Shown: positions 18,501 to 31,872, counted from the first letter of the stretch. The stretch is 64,000 nt of DNA from Pratylenchus scribneri (GCA_030063045.1 JAQSEB010000031.1:1302001-1366000), one strand, 5' to 3'. Made by a program: numbers and translations. The notes: a model not told the origin generated them from the letters alone.

Positions 18501-20888
18501 ACTTCCTACTTACTTTGTGGTAATGTTTCTTCAATAATTTTATTTTCTTCAAAAGTTTGATCGCCTGTTGAAGATGAATGTCGACTCAAAATTGAATTTC
18601 CTCTTTTTCTCCGGAATTCTGAATCCAAAATAAGATATGAATTCAACAGAGGAAAATTGGAGAGTGAAATTTGCTTCATTTTTGAGTCATTAATTTGTTC
18701 CAATCGATCAATCAATAAAAGTGCATTTCTATTAAATCTATGGTTAATTAATTATTTTTGCAAAAATTTACCTGTAATTTTCCTTATTGTTACTAAACAA
18801 ATAATTTTCCATCATTTCTTCATTGGAAATATTTGAAAATGTATAATTTAATGAGGAAATTTCTTCTTTTTGTCGTGGATTTTCATTATTTTCGGCCAAT
18901 TGTCTAAATGTTCTTGATTGAAATGCATTCACTGTTTGTTGGATCAATTTATAAATGCTTAAACATTCCAATTTTACATTTTGCGGTAAATTTGTTGATA
19001 ACTTAATTTGGGAATTTTTATTTTAATAAAATTAAATAAAAATTACTTTAAACATATCAGCTAATAAAAATGTTGCTTTTATTGAAACACTTTCGTCCAA
19101 ATTTTGTAGAATTAAACGAATAAGAGCCTAAAAATGTTGAAATTGAAGGAAAGAAATTAAATTATCAAACATACTTCATGAAGACCAGCATTAATTAATG
19201 CATAAACCAAAACAATTCGAAATGTTTTGAGAAGATCAACTCCATAAAATTGCTGTTAATTAAATAAAATATTAATAAAAATATTTATTTCTAACCATTT
19301 GTGTGGAATCAATATAGGCAATTTCAGAAAGTATAAAATTTTCATTGAGTGAAGAATCATAAGAATCAGGCAGCCACGCATTTTCTAAAAAATAGATTAT
19401 TGAAATAAAAAAATGAATTACTATAATTTTGGAATTCTTTATCCCAACTTCCAGAATTGAATGAACAATTTGCGTATGGAAGGGCCAACAATTCACAAAT
19501 TAAATCAACAATTGAGCATTGAACTTTTGCAATATTTGGAGTCAAAATTGTGTTCTTCCCAATATATTCAAATATTCTAAATTCACCAAATTTTAATTAT
19601 TATTTGGTTTTGGTAAACCTGAAACATGAAAAAGCTTCTAATCGATTTCCTTCCATTTCTGTAGCAAATAATGTGAAAAGTCCTGACCAATTGTTTAAAA
19701 GGTTTAGCAATGAATATTTGCATGAATCCACAATTTCATTCATCATATTCCTGAATATGATATTTAAATTAATATTAATAATAAAGTAAAATTTACAATT
19801 CATTCTTCGATCTTTGGAAAACAAGCATTTCCGAAATTGGTGAAAATAATTGCTAGAAATTTATTTTCTCGGTAATTAATAATGTTCAATATTTACCTGA
19901 ATTATCATATAATATTTTCCATCATTTCGAATAATCGGAGAATCCAACCAATAATTTAATATTTTCATCATAATTCCATGCAGTAAATTTGATTGTTCAT
20001 TGAATGCTTTGTAAAAGGATGTAAACCAATCATTACTAATTTTTATATTGAATTTGGAAAAAGGAAAATTATGAGCAATTTCCAATAAAATTCCCAATGC
20101 TGACAGTGTTAATCTGTAAAATTGTAAATTTTATTGGATTTAAAATATTAAATTTACTGTTCTTTCCTTTGATTTGTTTTTATACTTTCAATGGATAATT
20201 TTTGTTCCATAAAAGTATTTCGACAGGCAACAAATTCAATCAAACATTGAATGGCATTTTGCATAAAAAATTGAAAACGCCACCAATTTTTTAATATTTT
20301 CAAATCATTTTGGGCAAAAATTGAAAATATATGTGCCAAAAAATGCAATATTTCGGCTTTTAGTGGATCATAATCAATTGTGTAAAATATTCTTAAATTG
20401 AATAATTTATTAATTATTATAAACTTATAAAAATTACCTGAATAAAATTATATCTTGATTATTTTGTAATATTCTAATAAATCGACCCATATTTGTACAT
20501 AAAATTGTGGCAATTCTTGTATAACCAGTTTTAATTTTGTCATCATCATTTAATATTTCTTTGTCAAATCTAAATATAAAATTAATATCTATTTATATAT
20601 TTATTTGTGCCTTTTGTGGAGAACATTATAAATTTCATCATTTTGGACAAATAATGGATTTGATTCAAGTGCTTCAATAATTCTCAGCAAATTGTTCAAA
20701 ACATTTACATTGTTCTCATTCAAAAAATTTATAAATTCATCGGCAGTGGCAAATCCATCACCACTGACTTCCTTCTCTCGATTTTCTTTAAAAAAATAAG
20801 TCGATACGAATTTAATTTGGAATTAACCTTTTATCGTTCGGCTTTTGAGTTGATTCAAATCCGTTCTTTCTAGTCTAAATTTTCGCAT
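12527..20888 (-). CDS. rict-1: RICTOR homologue (TORC2 subunit)
   Basis: A long many-exon gene from ATG at 20888 (MRKFRLERTDLNQLK) to a TGA at 12527-12529. The product is helical and armadillo-like throughout. The clearest family signatures are near the C-terminal third: LTIRGCALFGLNIAAKGNYS followed by ILYELGWEF (13950-13760), which matches the RICTOR segment in which an RGT...LGL stretch precedes a GW motif, and the preceding CPVHLYGQLARSSYG (about 14230) typical of the RICTOR middle domain. LLDRITSDQTSSEL (about 15080) opens the exon after a 2.6-kb intron. RICTOR is the defining scaffold of TOR complex 2, which controls AKT/SGK kinases; in C. elegans the gene is rict-1 and affects fat and growth. 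The large intron (about 15090-17685) hosts a DB-module gene on the other strand. Confidence 0.82.
15090..15944. other. RICTOR intron portion upstream of nested gene
   Basis: About 850 bp of the large RICTOR intron before the nested gene. Two short open frames on + (15156-15515 and 15659-15871) show no family resemblance or splice continuity, so I do not call them. The last bases, ttttaatcgtttag before the ATG at 15945, look like a nematode splice or trans-splice acceptor for the nested gene. Confidence 0.5.
15945..17613 (+). CDS. Secreted Gln/Asn-rich DB-module protein, nested in RICTOR intron
   Basis: Exons join in frame from ATG at 15945 (exon 1 to about 16120) through a glutamine/asparagine-rich middle (about 16163-17130) to a cysteine-rich C-terminus ending at 17613. 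The N-terminus is a hydrophobic signal sequence (MQFLFIGWIYSIFLIKFTLS) followed by a small Cys cluster (CIRAKCSHC...CLNACSGCP). The C-terminal about 120 residues have the nematode DB-module pattern: FQNCCSRLGEGCSQLCSYD, then CASGYEDATACC, then CRPYCNP, ending with a conserved C...IQRC spacing. DB modules are known almost only from nematodes and their biochemical role is undefined; the protein is probably extracellular. The whole gene lies on the opposite strand inside one RICTOR intron, so the two transcripts overlap in antisense. Confidence 0.82.
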
Positions 20889-21153
20889 GACTAAAAATTA
20901 AAATTTTAATAAATTTATATTTATAAATAAATATTTATGATAAAAAAATCATTCACATATAAGTATTCATTTAAATTTCATTTAATATTAATTATTATTA
21001 TTTGATTAAAGAAAGGATGCCTTCCAAATTTCTATATGAAGTCAATAAAAAATCAAATAAAAAATGAAATGAATTGGATATTGAAGTAGTATATGAGCAA
21101 TATGAACAAATGCAGGCCATTGATACCCGTCTATATTCGGCTGATTATATTAA

Positions 21154-23250
21154 TTACCAAGTTCTTTTCTCTAATTTATAAAATTGTGAATAAAGCAAAG
21201 CGGTAGAGGAAATTGCGTCATCTACTCCAACTGAATGAAATTTAAAATTAATTTAGTACTAATTATATTAATTACCAGTGAGTTGTGGATATTTGCAAAC
21301 GAGCACAGGAGTGTACAAAAATACCAAATCACCTCGCATCCATGAAGCCAATGGACTAAATTGAATTGTAATTAACAAAAATGCAAACGACAAACCTGTG
21401 TGGATTGAATTGGTAGACTTTATTGATTTGTTTGTCGAGTAACACTGTTTGACTTGACCGAATTTCCAATTTGTCAAAGTCAGCCCTGTCCGATGCAGCC
21501 ATATTCAAACTACAAGATTGTCTCCCGGCAAGTCTGGCACCAGCGGCCAAACCCGCGGCCAAATTTGACCAATCTGGCCCTTTACTGACCTAATTAATAA
21601 TTCAAAATGATTAAGTATTAAAAATAATTAATACCATAATATGATAAGTTAATGAGAAAAAGTGAATTCGTTGAAGTCGATGATTGTAACTTTTGCCTTC
21701 CGGATTACTTCTATCATGACCATAAGTATTCAATAGCCAATAAAGCATTTCAACCGCCTAAAATATTAATTATTTATTAATTCAAAAAAAAAACAATAAA
21801 TTCACTTTATATGCATGCAATGTTCCTGCACTAATTGGGTAACGTTCATTGAATGGGCCACCGCCAACTTTTGATAAAAATGTTAATTCCTGTTCATTTA
21901 TTCCAAGCGAATCCACATTTGGAATTATCTTTAATATTTTTATTTAATTCACAAAAATAATCAATTTTGGTTAACTCTTTTTAGAATATCATCGGCAATG
22001 CTCGCATCGGCCATACTCCCAAGCTAAAAAAGTGCGTTTAATAATTATTTAATAAATCATTTTTTACTTGTAGATGAATGGGAATGAGTGGATTGACTTG
22101 AAGAAGACTTCTTTTAATTAGTCGTAGCTTTTCCAAACGAACATCTTGATTCTAAAATAAACATTTAAAACTGATATTTTATTTTTTTTATCTATTTTTT
22201 AAATTTACCTGAACTTCCAAAACATGAATACCGGATAAAAGAATTAAATCAGGACGAAGTTGCATAATTGCTTTAAAAAACATTTCAATTACCATTGCAC
22301 TTCCACTATTAAAAATATCATCAATTAATGATAATGAAATGTAAAAATTCATTTACCTGAATTGATCATGCGAAATAATGAAACGAGAGGATGCTGGCGC
22401 CACATATTCACCCAATATTTCGCCCTGTTTATATTCCAATATAACATGCATTTCATCTTGGGTAATTCTAGTTGAATTATTTGGAACAATTGCCGGGTGA
22501 AGAAGAGCTTGGCTTCTAGGCCCAATTGGTCCAATTAAATAAGCCTAAAATTAATTTAAATATATAATTTAATAAATTAATTTACTGTAGCGTGAGGGAA
22601 TGAACCAGCAATTTTTTGAGCCATTAATGCAGCATTTCCTCCAATATAATGCTAAAATATTTGATTTGAATTTGAAAAATAATAAATTTAATACTTGAAC
22701 ACGGAGCTCGTGTTTGTCTTCTAAAGTTGCTATAATTTTGTCAAATGCATCTAAAATAATATTGATAAATGAATTATTCCTGGATATAGAATACCTTCAT
22801 TAGCCATAAATCTTTCAGCCGGTGCACCCCGGGAGAAAAAATGCACAAATGCCTCATAGAGATCTTCAAAACCATTCAGCATTTCTTTGTCTCCAATTGG
22901 ATTCGGCGATGAAATATTTAGCTTATTAATAATATTGACACCAGAAACAATTACATCAACATTGCAATTAATCCTAGAAAAATATGAATGAATATATGTT
23001 AAAATAAAAATACTTACCCGACCATAACTTTGCGAAACTTAATTGAAGGCTGTGTTATCACATTTTCCCATGCTTTTAACATAGCTTAAAAAAGAAATTT
23101 ATGAGTTGAATATTAATTATAAAAACCTTGCTCCACTGGCATTGAACTCAGTCTATGTTGCTCATTGAAGTAGGAATACAACCATGGAACGGCAAAACAA
23201 ACAATTGACCAATTAAGCAGATAATTATATGGAGTATTGAATGGAAACAT
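21154..23250 (-). CDS. ADP-dependent glucokinase
   Basis: Reads from ATG at 23250 (a more upstream start at 23349 is possible) to TAA at 21154-21156. The N-terminus has a hydrophobic anchor (LLNWSIVCFAVPWLYSYF), as in animal ADPGK, which is held at the ER. Family motifs follow in order: VGINCNVDVIVSG, HYIGGNAALMAQK (substrate loop), DRSNPEGKSYNHRLQRIHFF, and the C-terminal VGVDDAISSTALLYS, where animal and archaeal enzymes have a GxGD-type motif with the catalytic aspartate. Here the residue before that Asp is Asp rather than Gly. The enzyme phosphorylates glucose with ADP instead of ATP. It lies 161 bp behind DHFR and 265 bp ahead of RICTOR on the same strand, which would suit a nematode operon. 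Confidence 0.9.
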
Positions 23251-23411
23251 TTGCTTAAGTTTAATTGGAAATTTAATGATGAGAATTTGCAAAAATATTT
23301 CATTCAATTTTATCAATTGATTTATTTCAATTTTGATTTTTATTGACAATTTTATAAATAAATAATAAATAAATAGAGATGAATTTTAAGTATTTAACAA
23401 TATGAATTGAT

Positions 23412-24112
23412 TTATGGCTTATAATTCTTACAAACATATGAAGTGATATGCCATTTAATTCCTTTCTCTTCAACAGGTAAAGAATCTTTAAAATCTTCAT
23501 CTGGTTCAAAAAGGTCCCAATCAATTTCTGGAAATTTCACATCACATTCAAAATCTTTGTCCAATCTTGTCAAAACCAATTTGCATAATTGTGGATGTGT
23601 CAGTCCTATTTTGTAAATATCATGCCCTCCAACATTCCTTAAATTACATTTTTTTAATTGGTAATAAAATTAAATTTACCACAATGTCTCAATTTTATTT
23701 TTGAATAAATCCGAAGATAGCACTTCCATTGCATTTTCTATACTATTTGTAACAATTAGCTGCTCAGAGATCTGTAAAATATTAATTTTATCAGGAAAAT
23801 TAGATTAAAAAATAAACCATTGGCTCCATGCTTCGACTCAGAATTATATTTAATCTGCCCTTTAAAGGTCGATACCGTTCTGGTATACTCTCCCAACATT
23901 TTCTTCCCATAATGACAGCATTCATCTTTCCTGATTCATTGGTCAAAGTTGTTAGCCGTACAAAATGACGATATTCGGTTGGTAGGTGCCATGGTAATTG
24001 ATTGTCCTTCCCAATACCTTTGTTTTTAAAAATATTGATTTTTTATTTATGTATGAATTTTACCAAATTTTTTGTCAATTGCTGCGATAATGTTCATTGG
24101 CAAACGGGACAT
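23412..24112 (-). CDS. dhfr-1: Dihydrofolate reductase
   Basis: Short multi-exon gene from ATG at 24112 ([17 protein letters not shown]) to TAA at 23412-23414. Visible DHFR landmarks: [20 protein letters not shown], which includes the Trp of the Met20 loop and the acidic Glu used for protonation; [21 protein letters not shown] for NADPH binding; and the late [10 protein letters not shown] glycine motif. The enzyme reduces dihydrofolate to tetrahydrofolate with NADPH in the cytosol for thymidylate and purine synthesis. It is the first gene of a same-strand series (DHFR, ADPGK, RICTOR, ABCC). A hAT-like MITE lies about 200 bp upstream of its start. Confidence 0.95.
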
Positions 24113-24314
24113 TTTGAAATCGATAGACAAAATTAATTCGAAATCCAGGAAAAATTTCGAAAATCGGGAAAAAATTCAAAACCTATATTTTTCAGACCTA
24201 AAATTGAATAAAAAAAGGAAAATTGCTTAAACAATTTCATAAAGAATTTCCTGATTTTAGATTAGTAAGAAAATTGCTTTCGTGTTTCTTTCTTCTTTTC
24301 TTCATACTTAAAAC

Positions 24315-24559
24315 TAGGGATCGGCAAATGTGCTTATGCGCACAAAATGTGCAAAAGAGAATAGACGATTAGAGGAAAAAAGCACATTTTATGCGCCTAT
24401 TTTTTTAAGAAGGAAAATGTGCCTCAAATGTGCTTCCCCGTTTTCCTCTTGAGCGAGAGATGTATTGAAGCGTCGGAGAAAAGTTTTCTAGAGAAAACGA
24501 CAAAAGGGCGAAATGACAGAGGCACATTTTGTGCGCATAAGCACATTTGCCGATCCCTA
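24315..24559. mobile_element. hAT-type MITE with 8-bp target duplication
   Basis: A 245-bp element with perfect 38-bp terminal inverted repeats (24315-24352 and 24522-24559), outer ends TAGGGATCGGCAAATGTGC and its complement. It is flanked by an exact 8-bp duplication CTTAAAAC (24307-24314 and 24560-24567). Eight-bp duplications and TAGGG-type ends are features of the hAT superfamily. No transposase frame is present, so it is non-autonomous. It lies between the divergent DHFR and GLG1 genes. Confidence 0.93.
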
Positions 24560-24687
24560 CTTAAAACTTAACTTCGTTAAATAAATTGTTATTTATTTAT
24601 TTTTGCTAGCTTTTAAGCTGGATTCTATTTTTAAAAAAATGCTAATGAACACTGAACAAAATAAATTATCTTATTTTTAGAAAAAAA

Positions 24688-27600
24688 ATGAATATCAATT
24701 TTGCCATTATTTTATTACTCATTTCGGCGACTGTTGATGGTAAACCATTTTATTTATTTATTAAAGTAAAATGATTAAATTCAGCTCAACTTGCTCAACA
24801 AGCGGAACAGCCACCAATTCCCAACAATGATAAAAACTCAAAAACAGTTGAAAATAATGCGGACTCAAAAAGATTAGCTCAACGGGTAGAATGCAGAGTG
24901 GATATTGAAAAACACTGCAAAAAAATTATTGCTCAACTTGGAGAGGGCGAGATTCTCAGCGATATGGTCAATTTTTAATATAAAATTTATAAAAATTTAT
25001 TAAATCAAGGATGCGTTGGAATGTCTTCAAGATGCTGGATATAGTGAAACAGAAGTTTTACAGCCATTATGTGCTCAAGCAGTTTGGGATTATAAAATTG
25101 ATTTGACTCAAGTAATTTTGCATAAACTGTAAATAAATTGTAAAAATTTTAAGGACAAAAGATTCATTGGCGCCCTACAACAATTTTGTTCAATTGAAAT
25201 TAATCAAAATGCTCAAATCAAACAGTGCACTCAAGACAATCGACCTGGATATGCTCTATCATGGTTGTTTTCATCATTTTTAATATAATTTTAATATTAA
25301 GTATGATCGAGCATGTCCATGAAATTGACCAAGCATCTCGTTGCTTCCAATTTTTATTGAGAGCTGAAAAGGTAGCATTTTCTGATTTTGCACTTGTTGC
25401 TCCATTCGTTGAACATTGTGCTGAAATAATAAAATCATTGGGATGTGGAACCCTAACAAAACCAACTCTTCATCAAAATGTTCGAGTACCGCATTCGCAG
25501 GGCAATTTTCATAAATTTGATTTATTTAAATTAAAATTAATTTAGGTTCCACACTTGAATGTTTAATTGGATATCTTGTAAATGTACCAAAAGAACCAGA
25601 AAAGGCCAAAATTATTGATGGAATAACAAATGAATGCCGAAAAGAAGTAATGCGTGTTGCAGAATTACAATCGGACGATTTCCACTTGGACCGTATAAAT
25701 TAAATATTTTTACACAAAAAATGATTAAAATAATTCTAGGACCATTGTTTTTTGCATGTCGACAAGACAGAGAGGTAAAATTGAATTTAAAATGAAATTA
25801 ATATTATAGTTTTTAGGAATTTTGTGGTGAGATTCCAGCCGGCGATGGCAAAGTTTTTCAATGTTTGATGGACCATAAAGAAAATAAGAAAATGCATCCT
25901 GAGGTTGTCTCAAAAATAAAAAATTAATGGCTATTCGGATTTATAGTGTTCACGTATACTTTCCGAAAGAGCAGGACTGATGGGTAATATTTTATTCTTT
26001 TTAATTTAAAAATGAATTGCATTAAATTAGGACGTGATTATCGCCTTGCTCATCCTCTTCTCAAAGCTTGCGATAAAGGTAAATTATAATATGAAAAATA
26101 TATTTAATTAATTTATATTATAAGAATTGCAAGCTTATCGATGCATCCCTCAACCTGGATTTGAAAAATCAATACAATTCCATCTCAGTTGGGTTGTTCT
26201 CTGTTTGGAGAATGGCATCCACTTTTATACCCAACAAGAACATGAAAGGAAGAAAGCGGAAGAAGACAAAAATGCACAACAAAAACAATGGCCAACATTG
26301 CAAGTATTCACGGATGAATGCAAACATGAAATGCTCACTCATCGTCAAATGATGGTCCAAGAATTTAGAATGGGACCTGAAGTTGTGATGAATTGGTTGG
26401 TTCAATTTGAATGATTTTAATTGATTGAATTTGTTTTTAGCGCCCAAGAAATTGATAAATATTGCAGTCCGAAAGGAGATTTAGAAAATGATGGAAAAAC
26501 TGTGCATTGTTTGATGGCACATGCCCAGGAGAGGGACGAGAAGAAGACAATTACTCAACAATGCAAAAATGCACTTCAAGATTTGGTCAAAGTTGCGGAT
26601 ATTGGTTCAAATTACCAAGTGGATAAAGTGCTCTACGCCTCCTGCCGTCCACTGATCGAAGGAAAATGCAAAATGGACGCAGTTTCAGAGCAACACACAC
26701 TGGCATGTTTGATGAAAAATTTGGATGAAGCCGACATGACGGATGAATGTGAGCAGCGATTGGTTGAGGTAAATATTAAATAGTCTATTATAATAATTTT
26801 ATTAAATTATTATAGGTTCAATATTTTATGGCTCGAGATTGGTCATTGGATCCACAATTATACGAGGTTTTAAAAGGATTAAATGATTTATTTTAAGTAA
26901 ATTTTAGTCCTGTCATCAAGAAGCGATCGATCGATGTTCTGCTTTGCCCGATTGGCATAAGGGAACAAATCCATTGCCCGGACAAAGCAATAATAATAAA
27001 GTGGTCGTCGATCCGGGACCACAAGTTATCATAAATATCAATTTTAAAATTAATTGGATTAATTTTAAGGTTCTTGCCTGTCTTTATCGGGCCGGTTATG
27101 ATGAAGAAAAGCCATTATCGGTGGAATGCGCACAAAATGTTCGAAGAGTCCTGCGAGAAAGGGCATCACGAGTAAATATGCTGCCGGATGTGGAGGAAAA
27201 TTGCCGTGAGGCATTGTCCGAATATTGCTCACAAAATATTCAACCGACTGAAGTTTACCAAAAATAAATATAAAAAATTTAAATTAATTTTAGGAAATGA
27301 ATTGTTTACAAGAACATTTTGAACAAAAAGAGTTCAAGGATCGCTACCCAAAATGTTATAATGAAGTTGAAAAATTCACTAATATGGAATCAAAGGTTTT
27401 TATAAAAAAAATTGAATATGTTTTTCATTTTAATTTAAGGACACAAAATTAAATCGTCTTTTGACTCGAGCCTGCCACCCGGTTATACAGGCACATTGTT
27501 CGCAATTTTTGGATGAAGAAATTGATCATGGTGATGTTTTGAATTGTTTGGCAGAAAACAAAGATGCGGACGAAATGACATCAAAATGTCGAAGTTATGT

Positions 27601-29461
27601 CAATCATTTTGAATTGATTTCCCTCCGGGACTATCATTTCAATTTCCGATTTACTCAAGCATGTCAAGAGGATATCAGACAAAATTGTGCACAATTTGGA
27701 CAGGATAAGTCAGTTTCAAATTAAATTATTTATTTAATTTTATTAATTAAAGAGGTGGAATTATTCGATGTTTGAGTCAAATTGTTTTTGAACATAAATT
27801 ATTGGGTCAAAAGAAGGATTTGAGCAAAGAATGTAAAAAACAATTGAGGGCTGCCTATCTTCAACAGGAACAGGTCAATGTGCGTTTTAATTCGTCTTTT
27901 CTCTATAATATTTTTGTGTTTTTCTTCTCAAAAATTATTTTTAATAATAATATTTAAATTTAATTAAGTTTGATGACAAAGAACATATGAACGATGCGGA
28001 CCCAACACTGATGAAGAAATGTGCCAGCGACCTCAAAAGATTTAGTTGTGGCAATAAAAATCGATTCGAAGATGTGATTGAATGCCTTCGAATTAATTAT
28101 GACCAATTAGGTAAAATTTCTAAATTCAATTTAATATTTCATTTTTGGGATATTTAGTGCCCGATTGCAAAGCAGTAATTTTTGATAGAGAAAAAATTGA
28201 GGCGGTCGATAATACATTTGATGATGAATTGCAGGTAAAATTAAATTTAAATAATGCGAATAAATTGTGAAAATTTAGCGTTCATGTAAATTCGATATTG
28301 GAAAATATTGCCCAAATCAAAAAGGCGAAAAAGTGTTGGATTGTTTGATGAACACGAAAATTGTGCGACTTCTACAAAAAGGATGCCAGAAAGTTGTTCA
28401 AGAACGGATGCTTGAACGGACAAAAGATGATCGCCTTAATCCAGGACTTTTGGAATCTTGCCATGATGAGGCCAAACAATAGTCAACAAATTTAATTTTT
28501 AATATTAAAAAAAAAATAAATTTATTTTTAGTTGTCCTGATGACTTCAAAAAATTAAACAGTCCACAATATTCTGAACAGCAACTTGGCCCAATCGTTGC
28601 AAATTGTCTTCGAACTCAATTCGCCAAATTCACTGGTGGAATTCATCTTTCGCCATCATGCAAAGAAGAGGCAAATAAATATAATTAAAAATATTAATTA
28701 TTAATATAATTTAGCTTTCTAAATTAATTCTGGAGGCGGAATTTGATATCCAATTGGATCCGGCCCTTTTCAAAGCTTGCAAACAAACAATTAACAAACA
28801 TTGCACAAATACAATCATTGCCAGAAGTGGAAATTATGACACAGTTTTAGAATGTTTGAAAGCCGACTTTTATACAAATCAAATTGCGGATCGGAATTGT
28901 GCCGAACAGGTTATTAAATTTTAGAAAATAATATCTAATAATAAAATATATTAGCTTGCTCGTCGTACTCAAGAATCATTGGTGGACATTCACCTCGACC
29001 CTGGACTTCATGAAGCTTGCAGTGTTGACATCCAGAGATTGTGTATTAATATTCCTCCAGGACAGAGCAGAAGTATAAAGAAAATCATAAAAATAATAAT
29101 AGCATAAATTATAAATTTAGTTATTATGTGTTTGGTGGACTCACTTAGGAACACTCAAGTGACACTTTCCTCCAGTTGCCGAACCAAATTGACAGAACGG
29201 AATAAATTATGGCAAGTGGCTCACAGCGAATATCAAATGAAATTACCCGAAACATGGTCTGATCTCGCAACGGCAATTTCTGTAAGCCACCCATTTTTAT
29301 TACTGATACTGATATAAATATTAATAAATTATTTTAAGCAACATCCGCAACGCAATTCAATATTAACATGGTTCGGGATGGGATTGTTGGCGCTTCTCTT
29401 AGTTGGCTGTTGCTGCGGAAGATGGTCAAAGAAATCACATCAAGAGTTGAAAAATCGTTAA
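24688..29461 (+). CDS. Golgi apparatus protein 1 homologue (GLG1/MG-160 family)
   Basis: A gene of many small exons from ATG at 24688 to TAA at 29459-29461. It begins with a signal peptide (MNINFAIILLLISATVD), then a Gln/Asn linker, then many cysteine-rich repeats of about 60 residues with the GLG1 pattern, for example CRVDIEKHCKK, CSPKGDLENDGKTVHCLMAH, CRPLIEGKCKMD...LACLMKN, and CHPVIQAHCSQF...DVLNCLAENK. Near the end there is a single membrane helix (WFGMGLLALLLVGCCC) and a short basic cytoplasmic tail (RWSKKSHQELKNR). This is the type I topology of MG-160/ESL-1, a Golgi protein that binds growth factors and fucosylated ligands. The sequence ttatttttag just before the start could be a trans-splice acceptor. 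Confidence 0.92.
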
Positions 29462-30352
29462 ACAATTTAAAATGTCATAATTATTTTATTGGTTCTATGG
29501 AATTGCCTTTTTTAAAAGGATACAAAAAAATTCTCATATTTTTCTAATATTATTTTATTAGTTAGTTGTTTTATGTTTCTTCTTCAAAATCCACATCACA
29601 TATCCACCATCAAATTCCACTTTTTATTTCACATCAATTCTAAAACATTGTGTTGCATAATATTTCTAAATAAATGGCACTATTCATGGAGTAAAAATCC
29701 GTAATTTATTCACCGGTTAGTCATGTATCATTATCATTAATTAAATTATGTTATTCGCTGCATTTTTTGATAAAAATTTACTATTAATTATTCTATAATT
29801 TATGATAAGAATAAGAACGGACATGGGAGAATTATATTAATTGTGGTATTATTTATATTTACCAACCACAAAACAAACAAAAAGCATCATATTTGAATGG
29901 TTTAAGGAAGGGGAGAAATGGAAAAGTTTCATGGACAAGAAAGACCATTAAATATCAAAACATTCAATCAAGAGCTACTCCCTTCAATTCATTTTTAATT
30001 TTTATATTAATCAAAAGTCGGAATCGGAAGACATGAAAACTAACAACAAATAAAAGGTGGATGAAGAAAATCGAAACGGATTCTCAAAATTAAATGGGAA
30101 ATTTTCTTAATCTACTACTCCCTACTAAACTCATTATATTATCCGCTCATTAACAATAATTCACAATAAAAAAAGCAATTGTATTTTATATCTTTATTCA
30201 GAAAAAAAAAACAGAGAATATAGAAATTACACATACAATACAATATGGAAATGGAAATTACATATACAACAATACAATATGGAAATGGAAATTAGAATAC
30301 AATATACAGCAATATGATTCAATGACATCTTTGTTTTCTTTTTGCTTATTCA
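29462..30352. other. Convergent intergenic region GLG1 / tyrosine phosphatase
   Basis: About 890 bp between two gene 3' ends. It is AT-rich with no gene I can support. A short direct duplication of CAATACAATATGGAAATGG occurs at about 30235-30295, close to the phosphatase stop. Confidence 0.5.
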
Positions 30353-31872
30353 TCATTTCGCCTTCTCCTTGCGTTTTGCCATGATGTCCCGGCGTTCTTT
30401 GCGTTTTCTGACGATCAGGGTGCCGTACTCCTCCCGGAACTTGTCCACTTCGGTGCGGTCCTCTTGTCTCAATCGGCCAGCGCTCATGGCAGCATCCACG
30501 ACGGCCCGGTGCAGGAAGAGATACTGAAAAATAAAACATTAGAAATTTGTTTTAAAATACGAAAAAAATCCCCCACCTGAAGATCGGTTTGTATTGCCAA
30601 TGCCCTTTGCTTTCGGATATGACAGAAAATGTCGGCCATCTGCACACATTTGTTGTTTTTGATCACTTGCTTGATTGCTACTTCGATTGCGGCATAAGTC
30701 CCAGTTCGACCTGAAAATTATTGGGGTTTAGATTGAATTTAATGGAGAATGTTTCCCAGTCACTTACCAATTCCGGCGCTGCAGTGGACCACGACAGGGC
30801 ACTGCTTCGTTGTGGCCTGTTCATGCACCATAGTTCGCAATTGACGGAAATCCTTTGGCGACAGCGGCACATCATGGTCGGGCCATCCATCGTACAAATA
30901 GTGACACACCTGAAATAATAGAAGATAAAATATTTGGTGGTTCATATTTTGAAAATCACTTACTTGAACTGTGCTGCCTTTGAAGGTTGCTTCGACGATT
31001 GTTCTGCGCACTGACGGAAGGGCGGTAATCTTCATTGGCTCCTCTTTGATCCTGACGTTCACACTGCCAAAATTGCGTTGCTTCTTGGGAATATAGTCGT
31101 AGCACTTTTCTTTGCCATCTTCTTGATTTTGACAGAGTTGGACGATCACATTGCACTTTTGCTCGACGATCATGATCCAGAAACGCTCGACTGATTCTTC
31201 GACTGGTCTAAAAATTTGAAGTTTAGGGAAAAAAATTAAATTTGTAATCCATACCCTTGTGCGCAAATGATGGGGAAGTCGGCTCCTTTGACGAGCGAGG
31301 CATGGACGTAGTCACTTCCTAAAAAATAAACAAAATTAATAGAATGAAAAATTCAAATTGGTTAAACTACCTCCAGGGCCTTGACGCAATTTTATCCGCG
31401 TGTTGTCGAGCAGTGGCACATCCGAGTAGCGGTTGAATTCGGCGTTGTTCTCATCATCAAAGGCCTTAGTTGCTCCATCTACCTTGTAGTTGCACAGGTC
31501 GTTGACGAATCGTTGCCGGACGCGCCTGCAGCCTCCTTGCTTGACGAACACGTGGAACCACTGTTGAACTGGATTCTGGTTGGCCGCTGGTGCAATGCTT
31601 TCTCGGCTTTGATTTGGTTGAGCAGGGAATTGGAATCTTGCTTGACGTGTTTGTGGTGCATCTCCTCCTTGTTGCGGCCGAACGTTTAACACTGAAGCCT
31701 TCCTTGCTGCTGCTCGTTCTGCGTCTGCCTCGTATCGTGCATTGCGCTGAAAATAAGGGATGCATTAATAAATGTAGGATGGTTTTATTCATGAAATTTT
31801 TACCTGTTGCTGTGGTCGTTGTTGAGGTGCATTCTTCGCCGGTTGCATTGTTCGTCTTTCGTTGCTCTTCAT
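30353..31872 (-). CDS. Cytosolic protein tyrosine phosphatase (nematode-expanded class)
   Basis: Reads from ATG at 31872 (MKSNERRTMQPAKNAPQQ) through about seven exons to a TGA at 30353-30355. After a basic, Gln-rich N-terminus the classical PTP domain shows the NRY substrate loop (EFNRYSDVPLLD), DYVHASLV, the E-loop region with VIVQLCQNQEDGKEKCYDY, the WPD loop (YDGWPDHDVPLSPKDF), the P-loop HCSAGIGRTG split by an intron, and the Q-loop (IQTDLQYLFLHRAV). All catalytic residues (Asp, Cys, Arg, Gln) are present, so it should be active. It has no signal peptide or membrane helix. Nematodes have a large family of small PTPs of this kind, many expressed in sperm. It stands head to head with a TTBK-like kinase across a mirrored promoter. 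Confidence 0.93.
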
